This document shows positions 1-4,721 of a stretch of DNA of 5,927 nucleotides, one piece after another. The notes under the pieces were generated by a model. That model was not told where the DNA came from and searched no databases. It was given only the letters and a program-made list of their open reading frames with translations. Positions within the stretch are counted from its first letter, which is position 1, and each line of letters opens with the position of its first letter. The translations under genes and the position numbers were made by a program. Source of the stretch: Clostridiales bacterium (lineage in GTDB: Bacteria > Bacillota > Clostridia > Lutisporales > Lutisporaceae); contig JAAYKT010000271.1 of assembly GCA_012522255.1 (NCBI GenBank), positions 1 to 5,927 of the forward strand. Direction: 5' to 3'.

Positions 1-32
1 ATGTAGATTGTTATCTACATGTCCTTTTTTTT
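1..32 (+). terminator. Rho-independent terminator of an upstream gene (left edge)
   Basis: A perfect 8-bp stem, ATGTAGAT (1-8) with ATCTACAT (13-20), closes on a TGTT loop. After GTCC comes a run of eight T (25-32). This is the form of an intrinsic terminator on the + strand. The stem starts at the first base of the window, so it may extend further left. It implies a + strand gene ending just outside the window and separates that gene from the thiolase operon. Confidence 0.7.
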
Positions 33-69
33 ACATACTTGTTTATACAGGATTAAAATGCTGTGACCG

Positions 70-99
70 TTGAGATTAAGCGTTTTAGGAAGTTATAAA
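70..99 (+). promoter_or_regulatory. candidate sigma-A promoter for the thiolase/CoA-transferase operon
   Basis: TTGAGA (70-75) and TATAAA (94-99) are separated by 18 bp, which would start transcription near 106 and give a leader of about 120 nt. Other -10-like hexamers lie nearby (TATAAT at 103-108, TATAAA at 136-141 and 189-194) but lack a convincing -35 at 16-18 bp. The leader is AT-rich, so chance matches are expected. The choice among these is weak. Confidence 0.35.
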
Positions 100-118
100 C
101 CATATAATGAAATGTTGG

Positions 119-146
119 TATTGTTTTTGCAATAGTATAAATTGCA
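119..146. promoter_or_regulatory. overlapping dyads in the thiolase leader, possible operator
   Basis: Two inverted repeats share one segment. TATTG (119-123) pairs with CAATA (130-134) across 6 nt, and TGCAAT (128-133) pairs with ATTGCA (141-146) across 7 nt. A TATAAA hexamer sits inside the second dyad. The sites do not match the Rex consensus (TTGTTAA-N4-TTAACAA), although Rex often controls such operons in clostridia. Binding by any regulator is unproven. Confidence 0.25.
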
Positions 147-225
147 TTATTAAACCGAAAAGGTTGGATTGTAATGCTTGGACAAAATTATAAATAATAA
201 GAACTAAAATAGGAGGCGTCTAATC

Positions 226-1404
226 ATGAGAGAAGTAGTTATCGTTAGTGCGGTAAGAACACCAATAGGGTCTTTCGGAGGCTGTTTCAAAGATGTACCT
301 GCGGTTAAACTCGGACAGGTTGCCGCAAAGGAAGCAATGATACGAGCCAATGTTTTACCGGAACAGGTTGAAGAGGTAATCTTTGGTGCCGTGCTACAAG
401 CAGGAGTCGGTCAGAATATTGCCAGACAAGTTTCTATAGCAGCGGGCATTCCCGATACCGTACCATCCATGACGATAAACAAGGTATGCGGTTCAGGCTT
501 AAGAACAGTCAGTCTTGCAGCCCAGATAATAGCTCTTGGAGATGCAGACATAGTTTTGGCAGGTGGAACGGAAAACATGAGTGCCGCACCATATCTTTTA
601 CCCAAGGCAAGATGGGGACTTAGAATGGGAGACAGCGCAGTAGTTGATTACATGGTACATGACGGTCTATTTGACATTTTTAATAATTATCATATGGGTA
701 TTACAGCAGAGAATATTGCAGAACAATGGGATATTACCCGGGAAGAGCAGGATAATTTTGCACTTAACAGTCAGTTAAAAGCTGAAAAGGCTGTAAAAGG
801 TGGAAGGTTTAAAGATGAAATTGTTCCGGTAGAAATTCCTCAAAGAAAAGGTGACCCAATAGTTGTTGATACAGACGAATACCCACGTTTTGGAGCGACC
901 ATAGAAGCCATGGCAAAGCTGAGGCCGGCATTTAAAAAAGACGGAACGGTTACTGCAGGCAATGCTTCAGGTATAAATGATGCTGCTGCGGCGGTAGTTT
1001 TAATGTCAAAAGAAAAAGCAGAAGAATTGGGTATAAAACCCTTGGTATCAATTGTTTCATATGCATCTGCCGGTGTAGATCCAAAAATAATGGGATATGG
1101 TCCGGTTCCAGCGACGAAAAAGGCTTTGGCTAAAGCAAATCTGACCATAAAGGATATGGATTTGGTTGAGGCTAATGAAGCTTTTGCAGCTCAATCTTTA
1201 GCTGTAGCAAAGGATTTGGAATTGAACATGGAAGTAACAAATGTTAATGGCGGAGCAATAGCATTAGGCCATCCCATTGGATGCTCCGGAACAAGAATAT
1301 TGGTAAGCTTGATACACGAAATGATAAAAAGAGACTCCAAATTAGGCCTTGCAACACTATGCATCGGTGGTGGGCAGGGTACCGCGATGATAGTTAAAAG
1401 GTAG
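226..1404 (+). CDS. thlA: acetyl-CoA acetyltransferase (thiolase)
   Basis: Cytoplasmic thiolase II that condenses two acetyl-CoA to acetoacetyl-CoA, or runs the reverse thiolysis. The 392-residue length is typical of bacterial biosynthetic thiolases. Visible landmarks are the N-terminal VSAVRTPIGSFGG, the nucleophilic Cys88 in NKVCGSG, NEAF at 317-320, the signature GGAIALGHPIGCSG at 342-355 with catalytic His349, and the C-terminal Cys379 in LCIGGGQG. All catalytic residues are present. The start follows AGGAGG (211-216) with 9 nt spacing. It is the first gene of an operon with the two CoA-transferase subunits, 34 nt before the first of them. That context favours acetoacetyl-CoA metabolism over fatty-acid beta-oxidation, since no hydroxyacyl-CoA dehydrogenase or crotonase is adjacent in the window. 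The symbol atoB would be equally valid. The family call is very secure; the physiological direction is not determined. Confidence 0.96.
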   Translation: MREVVIVSAVRTPIGSFGGCFKDVPAVKLGQVAAKEAMIRANVLPEQVEEVIFGAVLQAGVGQNIARQVSIAAGIPDTVPSMTINKVCGSGLRTVSLAAQIIALGDADIVLAGGTENMSAAPYLLPKARWGLRMGDSAVVDYMVHDGLFDIFNNYHMGITAENIAEQWDITREEQDNFALNSQLKAEKAVKGGRFKDEIVPVEIPQRKGDPIVVDTDEYPRFGATIEAMAKLRPAFKKDGTVTAGNASGINDAAAAVVLMSKEKAEELGIKPLVSIVSYASAGVDPKIMGYGPVPATKKALAKANLTIKDMDLVEANEAFAAQSLAVAKDLELNMEVTNVNGGAIALGHPIGCSGTRILVSLIHEMIKRDSKLGLATLCIGGGQGTAMIVKR

Positions 1405-1425
1405 TGAATGGTTAAATTGAGAAAT

Positions 1426-1432
1426 GAGGAGG
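1426..1432 (+). promoter_or_regulatory. ribosome binding site fixing the start of the CoA-transferase A subunit
   Basis: GAGGAGG lies 6 nt before the ATG at 1439. It overlaps an in-frame upstream ATG at 1424, which has no ribosome binding site of its own. The start is therefore 1439, not 1424. Confidence 0.85.
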
Positions 1433-1438
1433 CTTGTT

Positions 1439-2092
1439 ATGAAAAAGATGATTTCCATAGAAGAAGCTGTTAATATGATTCACGATGGAATGACAATAAT
1501 GGTTGGCGGGTTCTTAGGTTGTAAAAATCCGTTCAGACTCGTAGATGCTATGGTAGAAAAAGGAGTTAAGGATATTACATTAATTGCAAATGATACGGCT
1601 TTTCCCGAGGTGGGTATAGGTAAACTTATCGTCAATAAACAGGTTAAAAAGTTGATTACTTCCCACATAGGCACAAACAGGGAAACGGGAAATCAAATGA
1701 ATGCAGGAGAATTAGACGTCGAGTTGGTGCCACAAGGCACATTGGCAGAAAGAATCAGAGCAGCCGGTGCCGGGCTTGGCGGAGTTTTGACTCCTACGGG
1801 GTTAGGAACGGTTGTTGAAGAAGGAAAACAAATAATTGTAGTCGACGGTAAGAAATATCTATTGGAAAAACCGATAAAGGCTGATTTGGCACTTATAGTA
1901 GGTGCAAAGGTAGACAAAAAAGGTAATATCAAATACAACAAGGCAACCAGGAATTTCAATCCTATTATGGCAACTGCGGCGGATGTGGTAATAGTAGAAG
2001 CTGATGAAATAGTTGAGGTGGGCGAAATTGATCAGGATGAGGTTATAACTCCCGGGTTATTTGTAGATTATATAGTGGGAGGGAATAATTGA
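1439..2092 (+). CDS. ctfA: acetoacetate/butyrate-type CoA-transferase, subunit A
   Basis: Alpha subunit of a heteromeric family I CoA-transferase. It acts with subunit B to move CoA between acetoacetyl-CoA or butyryl-CoA and acetate or acetoacetate in the cytoplasm. The 217 residues match the family's size. The subunit A signature region runs from Asp16-Gly17 through Gly23-Gly24-Phe25 to Pro31. Recalled clostridial CtfA shares long stretches such as NDTAFPEVGIGKLI, VELVPQGTLAERIRA, GLGGVLTPTGLGT and NFNPIMATAA. One departure is Lys29, where the signature normally has Gly (GGFLGCKNP). The gene lies 34 nt after the thiolase, and its TGA shares one base with the ATG of subunit B, which suggests translational coupling and equal subunit supply. 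An atoD or scoA name is possible. Exact acyl specificity cannot be read from the sequence. Confidence 0.93.
   Translation: MKKMISIEEAVNMIHDGMTIMVGGFLGCKNPFRLVDAMVEKGVKDITLIANDTAFPEVGIGKLIVNKQVKKLITSHIGTNRETGNQMNAGELDVELVPQGTLAERIRAAGAGLGGVLTPTGLGTVVEEGKQIIVVDGKKYLLEKPIKADLALIVGAKVDKKGNIKYNKATRNFNPIMATAADVVIVEADEIVEVGEIDQDEVITPGLFVDYIVGGNN
2078..2083 (+). promoter_or_regulatory. ribosome binding site of the CoA-transferase B subunit, inside the A gene
   Basis: GGAGGG ends 8 nt before the ATG at 2092 and lies within the last codons of subunit A. A TTG codon at 2089 is also in frame just ahead, but the ATG has the better spacing and forms the TGATG stop/start overlap typical of coupled subunits. 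Confidence 0.75.
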
Positions 2093-2751
2093 TGGATAAA
2101 GATGCAATCAGAAATTTTATAGCAAAAAGAGTAGCACAAGAATTAAAAGACGGAAACATAGTTAATCTCGGTATAGGTTTACCCACTTTTGTGGCGAATT
2201 TTATACCGGAAGATGTTGAAGTAACATTGCAGTCAGAAAACGGATTTGTAGGGATGGGCCCGGTTCCGGCGGAAGGTGAAGAAGATTGTGATATGGTCAA
2301 CGCAGGAGGTCAACATGTGACTATCCTCCCCGGTGGCGCATTTTTCGATAGCGCAGATTCCTTTTTGATTATCAGAGGCGGTCATGTTGACGTGACTGTA
2401 CTGGGAGCCCTTGAGGTTGATGAGAAAGGAAATCTGGCAAATTGGATGGTGCCCGGAAAGATGGTACCCGGTATGGGCGGTGCCATGGACCTTGTTACAG
2501 GAGCTAAAAAAGTTATTATTGCAATGAATCATACAGCTAAGGGAAATCATAAAATATTAAAAGAATGCAGTTTACCGCTGACAGCGGTAGAATGTGTAGA
2601 TTTAATCGTAACCGAGATGGGTGTTATGGAGGTTACGGAAGAAGGATTGGTTCTAATAGAAATAAATCCTGAGTTTACTGTTGAAGAAGTACAAAACTCG
2701 ACAGGGGCACAGCTCATAATACCTGATGATCTGAAGAAAATGGCAGTATGA
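2092..2751 (+). CDS. ctfB: acetoacetate/butyrate-type CoA-transferase, subunit B
   Basis: Beta, catalytic subunit of the heteromeric CoA-transferase, 219 residues. The SENG motif is at 48-51 within TLQSENGFVGMG, and Glu49 is the residue that forms the glutamyl-CoA thioester in family I enzymes. Further landmarks shared with recalled clostridial CtfB are VNLGIGLPT (25-33), RGGHVDVTVLGALEVDEKGN (95-114), NWMVPGKMVPGMGGAMDLV (117-135) and the C-terminal KKMAV. No truncation or missing key residue is seen. With the thiolase it completes a route between acetyl-CoA and free acetoacetate. No acetoacetate decarboxylase follows in the window, so acetone formation is not implied. It is the last gene of its operon, followed 56 nt later by a strong terminator. 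AtoA/ScoB are alternative names. Confidence 0.94.
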   Translation: MDKDAIRNFIAKRVAQELKDGNIVNLGIGLPTFVANFIPEDVEVTLQSENGFVGMGPVPAEGEEDCDMVNAGGQHVTILPGGAFFDSADSFLIIRGGHVDVTVLGALEVDEKGNLANWMVPGKMVPGMGGAMDLVTGAKKVIIAMNHTAKGNHKILKECSLPLTAVECVDLIVTEMGVMEVTEEGLVLIEINPEFTVEEVQNSTGAQLIIPDDLKKMAV

Positions 2752-2753
2752 GG

Positions 2754-2772
2754 TGTGGTGCCAGGCACGACA
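2754..2772. repeat. short palindrome with core GTGCCAGGCAC, possible dispersed repeat
   Basis: GTGCC-A-GGCAC (2758-2768) is a perfect dyad. It extends to TGT (2754-2756) and ACA (2770-2772) across one G-G mismatch. It starts two bases after the ctfB stop codon. From memory, similar GGTGCCAGGCACC-like palindromes recur many times in some Bacillota genomes. This copy could be a degraded member, but only one copy is in the window, so repeat status is unproven. Confidence 0.35.
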
Positions 2773-2807
2773 GTTAAACAGTTATTATGTTATCGATTAG
2801 TCAATTT

Positions 2808-2853
2808 AATTAGGAAAGTATCGGTTACAAGCCGATGCTTTCCTAATTTTTCT
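2808..2853 (+). terminator. intrinsic terminator of the thiolase/CoA-transferase operon
   Basis: A 17-bp stem pairs AATTAGGAAAGTATCGG (2808-2824) with 2832-2848, with a single T-G wobble and a 7-nt loop (TTACAAG). It runs directly into TTTTTCT. The stem is strong and well placed 56 nt after the last CDS. Because the stem also begins with A residues, weak bidirectional activity is conceivable, though no - strand gene is seen to use it. Confidence 0.93.
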
Positions 2854-3104
2854 ATCCCAAAAATTTTTATGGGCGCATTTGCATCTGTATGATCCTGACG
2901 GATCCACCGGAAGGATCTATGTATGGATGGGTTTTGCCCATCTGCTGTAGCGCCAGGTTTCCTAGTCTGCCTTCGTGATTTGCTAATCTATTAACATTTT
3001 TATATAAATTACAAAGAAATCGAGATAAACTGAATAATAATCATATTATTTAAGAATATGGAAGATATATGCAGATAAACTTGGTTAGCCACCAAAAATG
3101 AACT
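2852..3104. other. gene-free interval with a GC-richer, hairpin-rich island
   Basis: No convincing CDS or known RNA was recognised here. Positions 2871-2980 are about half G+C, clearly richer than the surrounding intergenic DNA. They contain GATGGG (2926-2931) with CCCATC (2937-2942) around a TTTTG loop. They also contain GATCC (2901-2905) with GGATC (2913-2917), and an alternative, mutually exclusive pairing of GATCC (2891-2895) with GGATC (2900-2904). GGCGC (2872-2876) could close the whole region with GCGCC (2950-2954). One + frame reads about 30 codons without a stop up to TAG at 2948-2950, with no ribosome binding site. From about 2985 to 3104 the DNA is plain AT-rich spacer. A small structured RNA, a mobile-repeat remnant or a decayed gene are all possible. 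Confidence 0.4.
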
Positions 3105-3133
3105 TTGAACTAAAAAAAGAGAGGTGCTAAAAT
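3105..3133 (+). promoter_or_regulatory. sigma-A promoter of the small heat-shock gene
   Basis: TTGAAC (3105-3110) and TAAAAT (3128-3133) are separated by exactly 17 bp, predicting a start near 3140. The CtsR-type operator begins a few bases downstream, a position suited to blocking initiation. A second possibility is one of two overlapping TATAAT hexamers at 3179-3189, but neither has a good -35. Confidence 0.55.
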
Positions 3134-3142
3134 ATAACTAAA

Positions 3143-3159
3143 GGTCAAAGAAAGTCAAA
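3143..3159 (+). promoter_or_regulatory. CtsR operator (heptad direct repeat)
   Basis: GGTCAAA-GAA-AGTCAAA is an exact match to the CtsR consensus RGTCAAA-NAN-RGTCAAA, a direct repeat with 3-bp spacing. It lies just after the predicted transcription start and 57 nt before the Hsp20 start codon. CtsR represses class III heat-shock genes in low-GC Gram-positives, so the small heat-shock gene is very probably derepressed on heat or protein stress. A degraded third repeat, GGCAAAC (3160-3166), follows at once. No CIRCE element was found. Confidence 0.8.
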
Positions 3160-3202
3160 GGCAAACAATGCGAAATATTATAATATAATGTTAATAATTT
3201 AT

Positions 3203-3209
3203 GGAGGTG
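3203..3209 (+). promoter_or_regulatory. ribosome binding site fixing the Hsp20 start
   Basis: GGAGGTG lies 6 nt before the ATG at 3216. An in-frame ATG at 3201 directly abuts this site and has no upstream site of its own, so 3216 is the start. Confidence 0.85.
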
Positions 3210-3215
3210 TATATT

Positions 3216-3668
3216 ATGTTTTTAGTACCTTATGGAAGAAGGAACAAAAGTCTGAGCCAGAGACCTCAGAGCATTTTTGACATGGATAGCATGTTCGACA
3301 ATTTCTTTGGAGATTCTTTTGTGCCTGCAGTTTTTACAAAAGATAATCAAATGAAGGTAGACATAAAGGAGAACGAGAAAGAGTATATTGTTGAAGCTGA
3401 TATGCCCGGTATAAAAAAAGAGGAAATTAATGTAGAACTTAACAATGACAGACTGACAATATCAGTAGAACAAAATGAAGAAATAAACGAAGAAAAAGAA
3501 AACTATATAAGACGCGAAAGAAGATGCGGAAGCTATTGCAGAAGCTTCATAGTTGAAAATGTAAAAAATGAGGAAATAGAAGCTAAATTTGAAAATGGCG
3601 TGCTGTCACTGACTTTGCCCAAGAAAGATGTAGAAGTTAAAAAAATAAGCAAAATTGAAATTAAATAA
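3216..3668 (+). CDS. hsp18: small heat-shock protein, Hsp20/alpha-crystallin family (Hsp18-like)
   Basis: ATP-independent holdase chaperone of 150 residues that binds unfolding cytoplasmic proteins, normally as a large oligomer. The N-terminal arm (1-43) carries FDMDSMFDNFFGDSF, like clostridial Hsp18. The alpha-crystallin domain spans roughly 44-137, with VDIKENEKEYIVEADMPG (48-65), RRER (99-102) and the family hallmark FENGVLSLTLPK (125-136). The tail ends in KIEIK, an IxI motif (Ile147-Ile149) used for oligomer contacts. Two cysteines, Cys104 and Cys108 in RRCGSYCRSF, replace the Tyr and Ser/Lys-like residues that I recall as usual there. The gene stands alone between its own promoter with a CtsR box and its own terminator. 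Family assignment is very secure; oligomeric state and clients are not visible. Confidence 0.95.
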   Translation: MFLVPYGRRNKSLSQRPQSIFDMDSMFDNFFGDSFVPAVFTKDNQMKVDIKENEKEYIVEADMPGIKKEEINVELNNDRLTISVEQNEEINEEKENYIRRERRCGSYCRSFIVENVKNEEIEAKFENGVLSLTLPKKDVEVKKISKIEIK

Positions 3669-3677
3669 TGTATCGGT

Positions 3678-3714
3678 AAAAATAGAAGGTGGAGGAAATC
3701 CCCTTCTATTTTTT
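3678..3714 (+). terminator. intrinsic terminator of the Hsp20 gene
   Basis: The perfect 12-bp pairing of AAAAATAGAAGG (3678-3689) with CCTTCTATTTTT (3702-3713) continues inward as GGA (3691-3693) with TCC (3699-3701) around a GGAAA loop. The 3' arm ends in a T-run (3709-3714). It starts 10 nt after the Hsp20 stop codon. The A-rich 5' arm means it could also work on the opposite strand. Confidence 0.92.
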
Positions 3715-3724
3715 ATGCTAAGGA

Positions 3725-3750
3725 TTAGGTATAATATCGCCCATACCTAA
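3725..3750. promoter_or_regulatory. inverted repeat TTAGGTAT/ATACCTAA upstream of the SDR operon
   Basis: A perfect 8-bp dyad pairs 3725-3732 with 3743-3750 around a 10-nt spacer, AATATCGCCC. It lacks a following T-run, so it is not a terminator. It could be an operator or an RNA hairpin, but lies about 165 nt before the SDR start codon and matches no operator known to me. Confidence 0.3.
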
Positions 3751-3782
3751 ACAAACCAAAAACTTATATCCTAACTTTACCA

Positions 3783-3810
3783 AACCATAATAATATAATA
3801 AAATATGGTT
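3783..3810. promoter_or_regulatory. inverted repeat AACCATA/TATGGTT upstream of the SDR operon
   Basis: AACCATA (3783-3789) pairs perfectly with TATGGTT (3804-3810) across a 14-nt spacer made only of A and T. A small CTAT/ATAG pair follows (3813-3816 with 3821-3824). The placement 107 nt before the SDR fits a regulator site. The composition is AT-rich enough that chance is possible. Confidence 0.28.
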
Positions 3811-3878
3811 AACTATAAAAATAGTGTCTTAGCCTTTTATGGCGTTCTTCATGTTCATTTATTTATCCTGTTAATATA

Positions 3879-3884
3879 TATAAA
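3879..3884 (+). promoter_or_regulatory. tentative -10 element of the SDR/GcvPA-like operon
   Basis: TATAAA (3879-3884) lies 20 nt before the ribosome binding site, inside an AT-rich run. Only a weak -35 (TTCATT, 3854-3859, 19-bp spacing) can be paired with it. The preceding Hsp20 terminator means this operon needs a promoter somewhere in 3715-3898, but the exact site is uncertain. I saw no glycine riboswitch or T-box in that interval. Confidence 0.25.
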
Positions 3885-3903
3885 AAATATTAAACTAAAT
3901 GAT

Positions 3904-3910
3904 TGGAGGG
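3904..3910 (+). promoter_or_regulatory. ribosome binding site fixing the SDR start
   Basis: TGGAGGG lies 6 nt before the ATG at 3917. An in-frame ATG at 3899 overlaps the upstream edge of this region and has no site of its own, so 3917 is preferred. Confidence 0.85.
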
Positions 3911-3916
3911 ATTATT

Positions 3917-4696
3917 ATGTTACATAAAAAAGATGTTCTTAATTTGGAAGGAAAAGTTGCAGTAATAACCGGGGCGGCATCCGGTATAGGACTTGGCACT
4001 GCACAACTCTTGTCTGCTTACGGTGCCATGGTGGCGTTAGTGGATGTAAATCCAAAGGGCGAGGAGGAGGCAGCAAAAATTCAACGTGAGGGAAGAGTTG
4101 CCGATTTTTTTAAATGCGATGTGACCTCTTTGGAAGAGGTTAAAAAAACAGTAGAGGATATCAAGAACAAATACGGAAGGATTGATATACTTTTCAATAA
4201 CGCGGGGGTAACAGTTAGAAAAACCGTTGTGGAATTGGAGGAAAAGGAATGGGATTTTGTATTGAGCGTCGGGCTTAAAGGTACATATCTCATGTCGAAG
4301 TTTGTCATACCTGTTATGGCTGAAGGCGGAGGCGGAAGCATAATAAATACCGGCTCCGGTTGGGGGCTCAAAGGCGGCGACAAAGCTGCTGCATATTGTG
4401 CCGTCAAGGGCGGTATCGTGAATTTGACCCGAGCCATGGCTATAGACCACGGCTCCCAGAATATAAGGGTGAACAGCATAAACCCCGGGGACACGGATAC
4501 AAACATGCTCAGAGATGAGGGCAGACAGCTTGGATTTGAGGAAAAGTCTTTCCTTGTGGATTCTGCGAAAGGTAGGCCTTTGGAAAGATTGGGAACACCA
4601 GAAGATATCGCTTCAGCCGTGCTTTTTCTGGCCAGTGATTTGTCAAAATGGATAACAGGCACAGCATTGGTTGTGGATGGCGGAGGCATAGCATAG
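3917..4696 (+). CDS. classical short-chain dehydrogenase/reductase, NAD(H)-type
   Basis: A 259-residue single-domain Rossmann oxidoreductase of the classical SDR family; the substrate is not recognised. The cofactor motif TGAASGIG is at 18-25. Asp43 at the end of the second strand (VALVDV) indicates NAD(H) over NADP(H). NNAG is at 94-97. The catalytic Ser147, Tyr160 and Lys164 are in order (NTGSGWG, then YCAVK), and NPGDTDT (189-195) follows. The C-terminus GRPLERLGTPEDIASAVLFLASD...VVDGGG is standard. The usual tetrad Asn in the NxxG segment is Gly119 (SVGLKGTYL). The gene opens an operon 25 nt before a GcvPA-like gene, which suggests it makes or uses an amino acid or hydroxy/keto compound linked to that enzyme. 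It resembles generic 3-oxoacyl-ACP reductase or sugar-alcohol dehydrogenase annotations, but no fatty-acid synthesis genes are near. Family call secure, role unknown. Confidence 0.93.
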   Translation: MLHKKDVLNLEGKVAVITGAASGIGLGTAQLLSAYGAMVALVDVNPKGEEEAAKIQREGRVADFFKCDVTSLEEVKKTVEDIKNKYGRIDILFNNAGVTVRKTVVELEEKEWDFVLSVGLKGTYLMSKFVIPVMAEGGGGSIINTGSGWGLKGGDKAAAYCAVKGGIVNLTRAMAIDHGSQNIRVNSINPGDTDTNMLRDEGRQLGFEEKSFLVDSAKGRPLERLGTPEDIASAVLFLASDLSKWITGTALVVDGGGIA

Positions 4697-4721
4697 AAAA
4701 ATATGAAGGAGGGTGAATTGT

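Noticed and set aside
840..1148. Antisense open frame within the thiolase gene
   Set aside because: The + strand protein is unambiguous here; the antisense frame has no motif and is a by-product of codon bias.
2855..2950. Short + strand frame of about 30 codons (reading ...YDPDGSTGRIYVWMGFAHLL then stop)
   Set aside because: It has no plausible start codon with a ribosome binding site and is not a recognised protein; it is mentioned only as a possible remnant within the intergenic island.
3043..3060. AT-only inverted repeat AATAAT...ATTATT
   Set aside because: Pure A/T pairing in an AT-rich spacer is expected by chance.
3085..3130. Possible CIRCE element: TTAGCCACC (3085-3093) and GGTGCTAA (3123-3130)
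   Set aside because: CIRCE needs TTAGCACTC-N9-GAGTGCTAA. Here the left arm has an extra C and the spacer is 29 nt, so it is not an HrcA site.
3715..3898. Glycine riboswitch upstream of the GcvPA-like operon
   Set aside because: The interval is AT-rich and lacks the conserved G-rich cores and tandem aptamer layout of that riboswitch.
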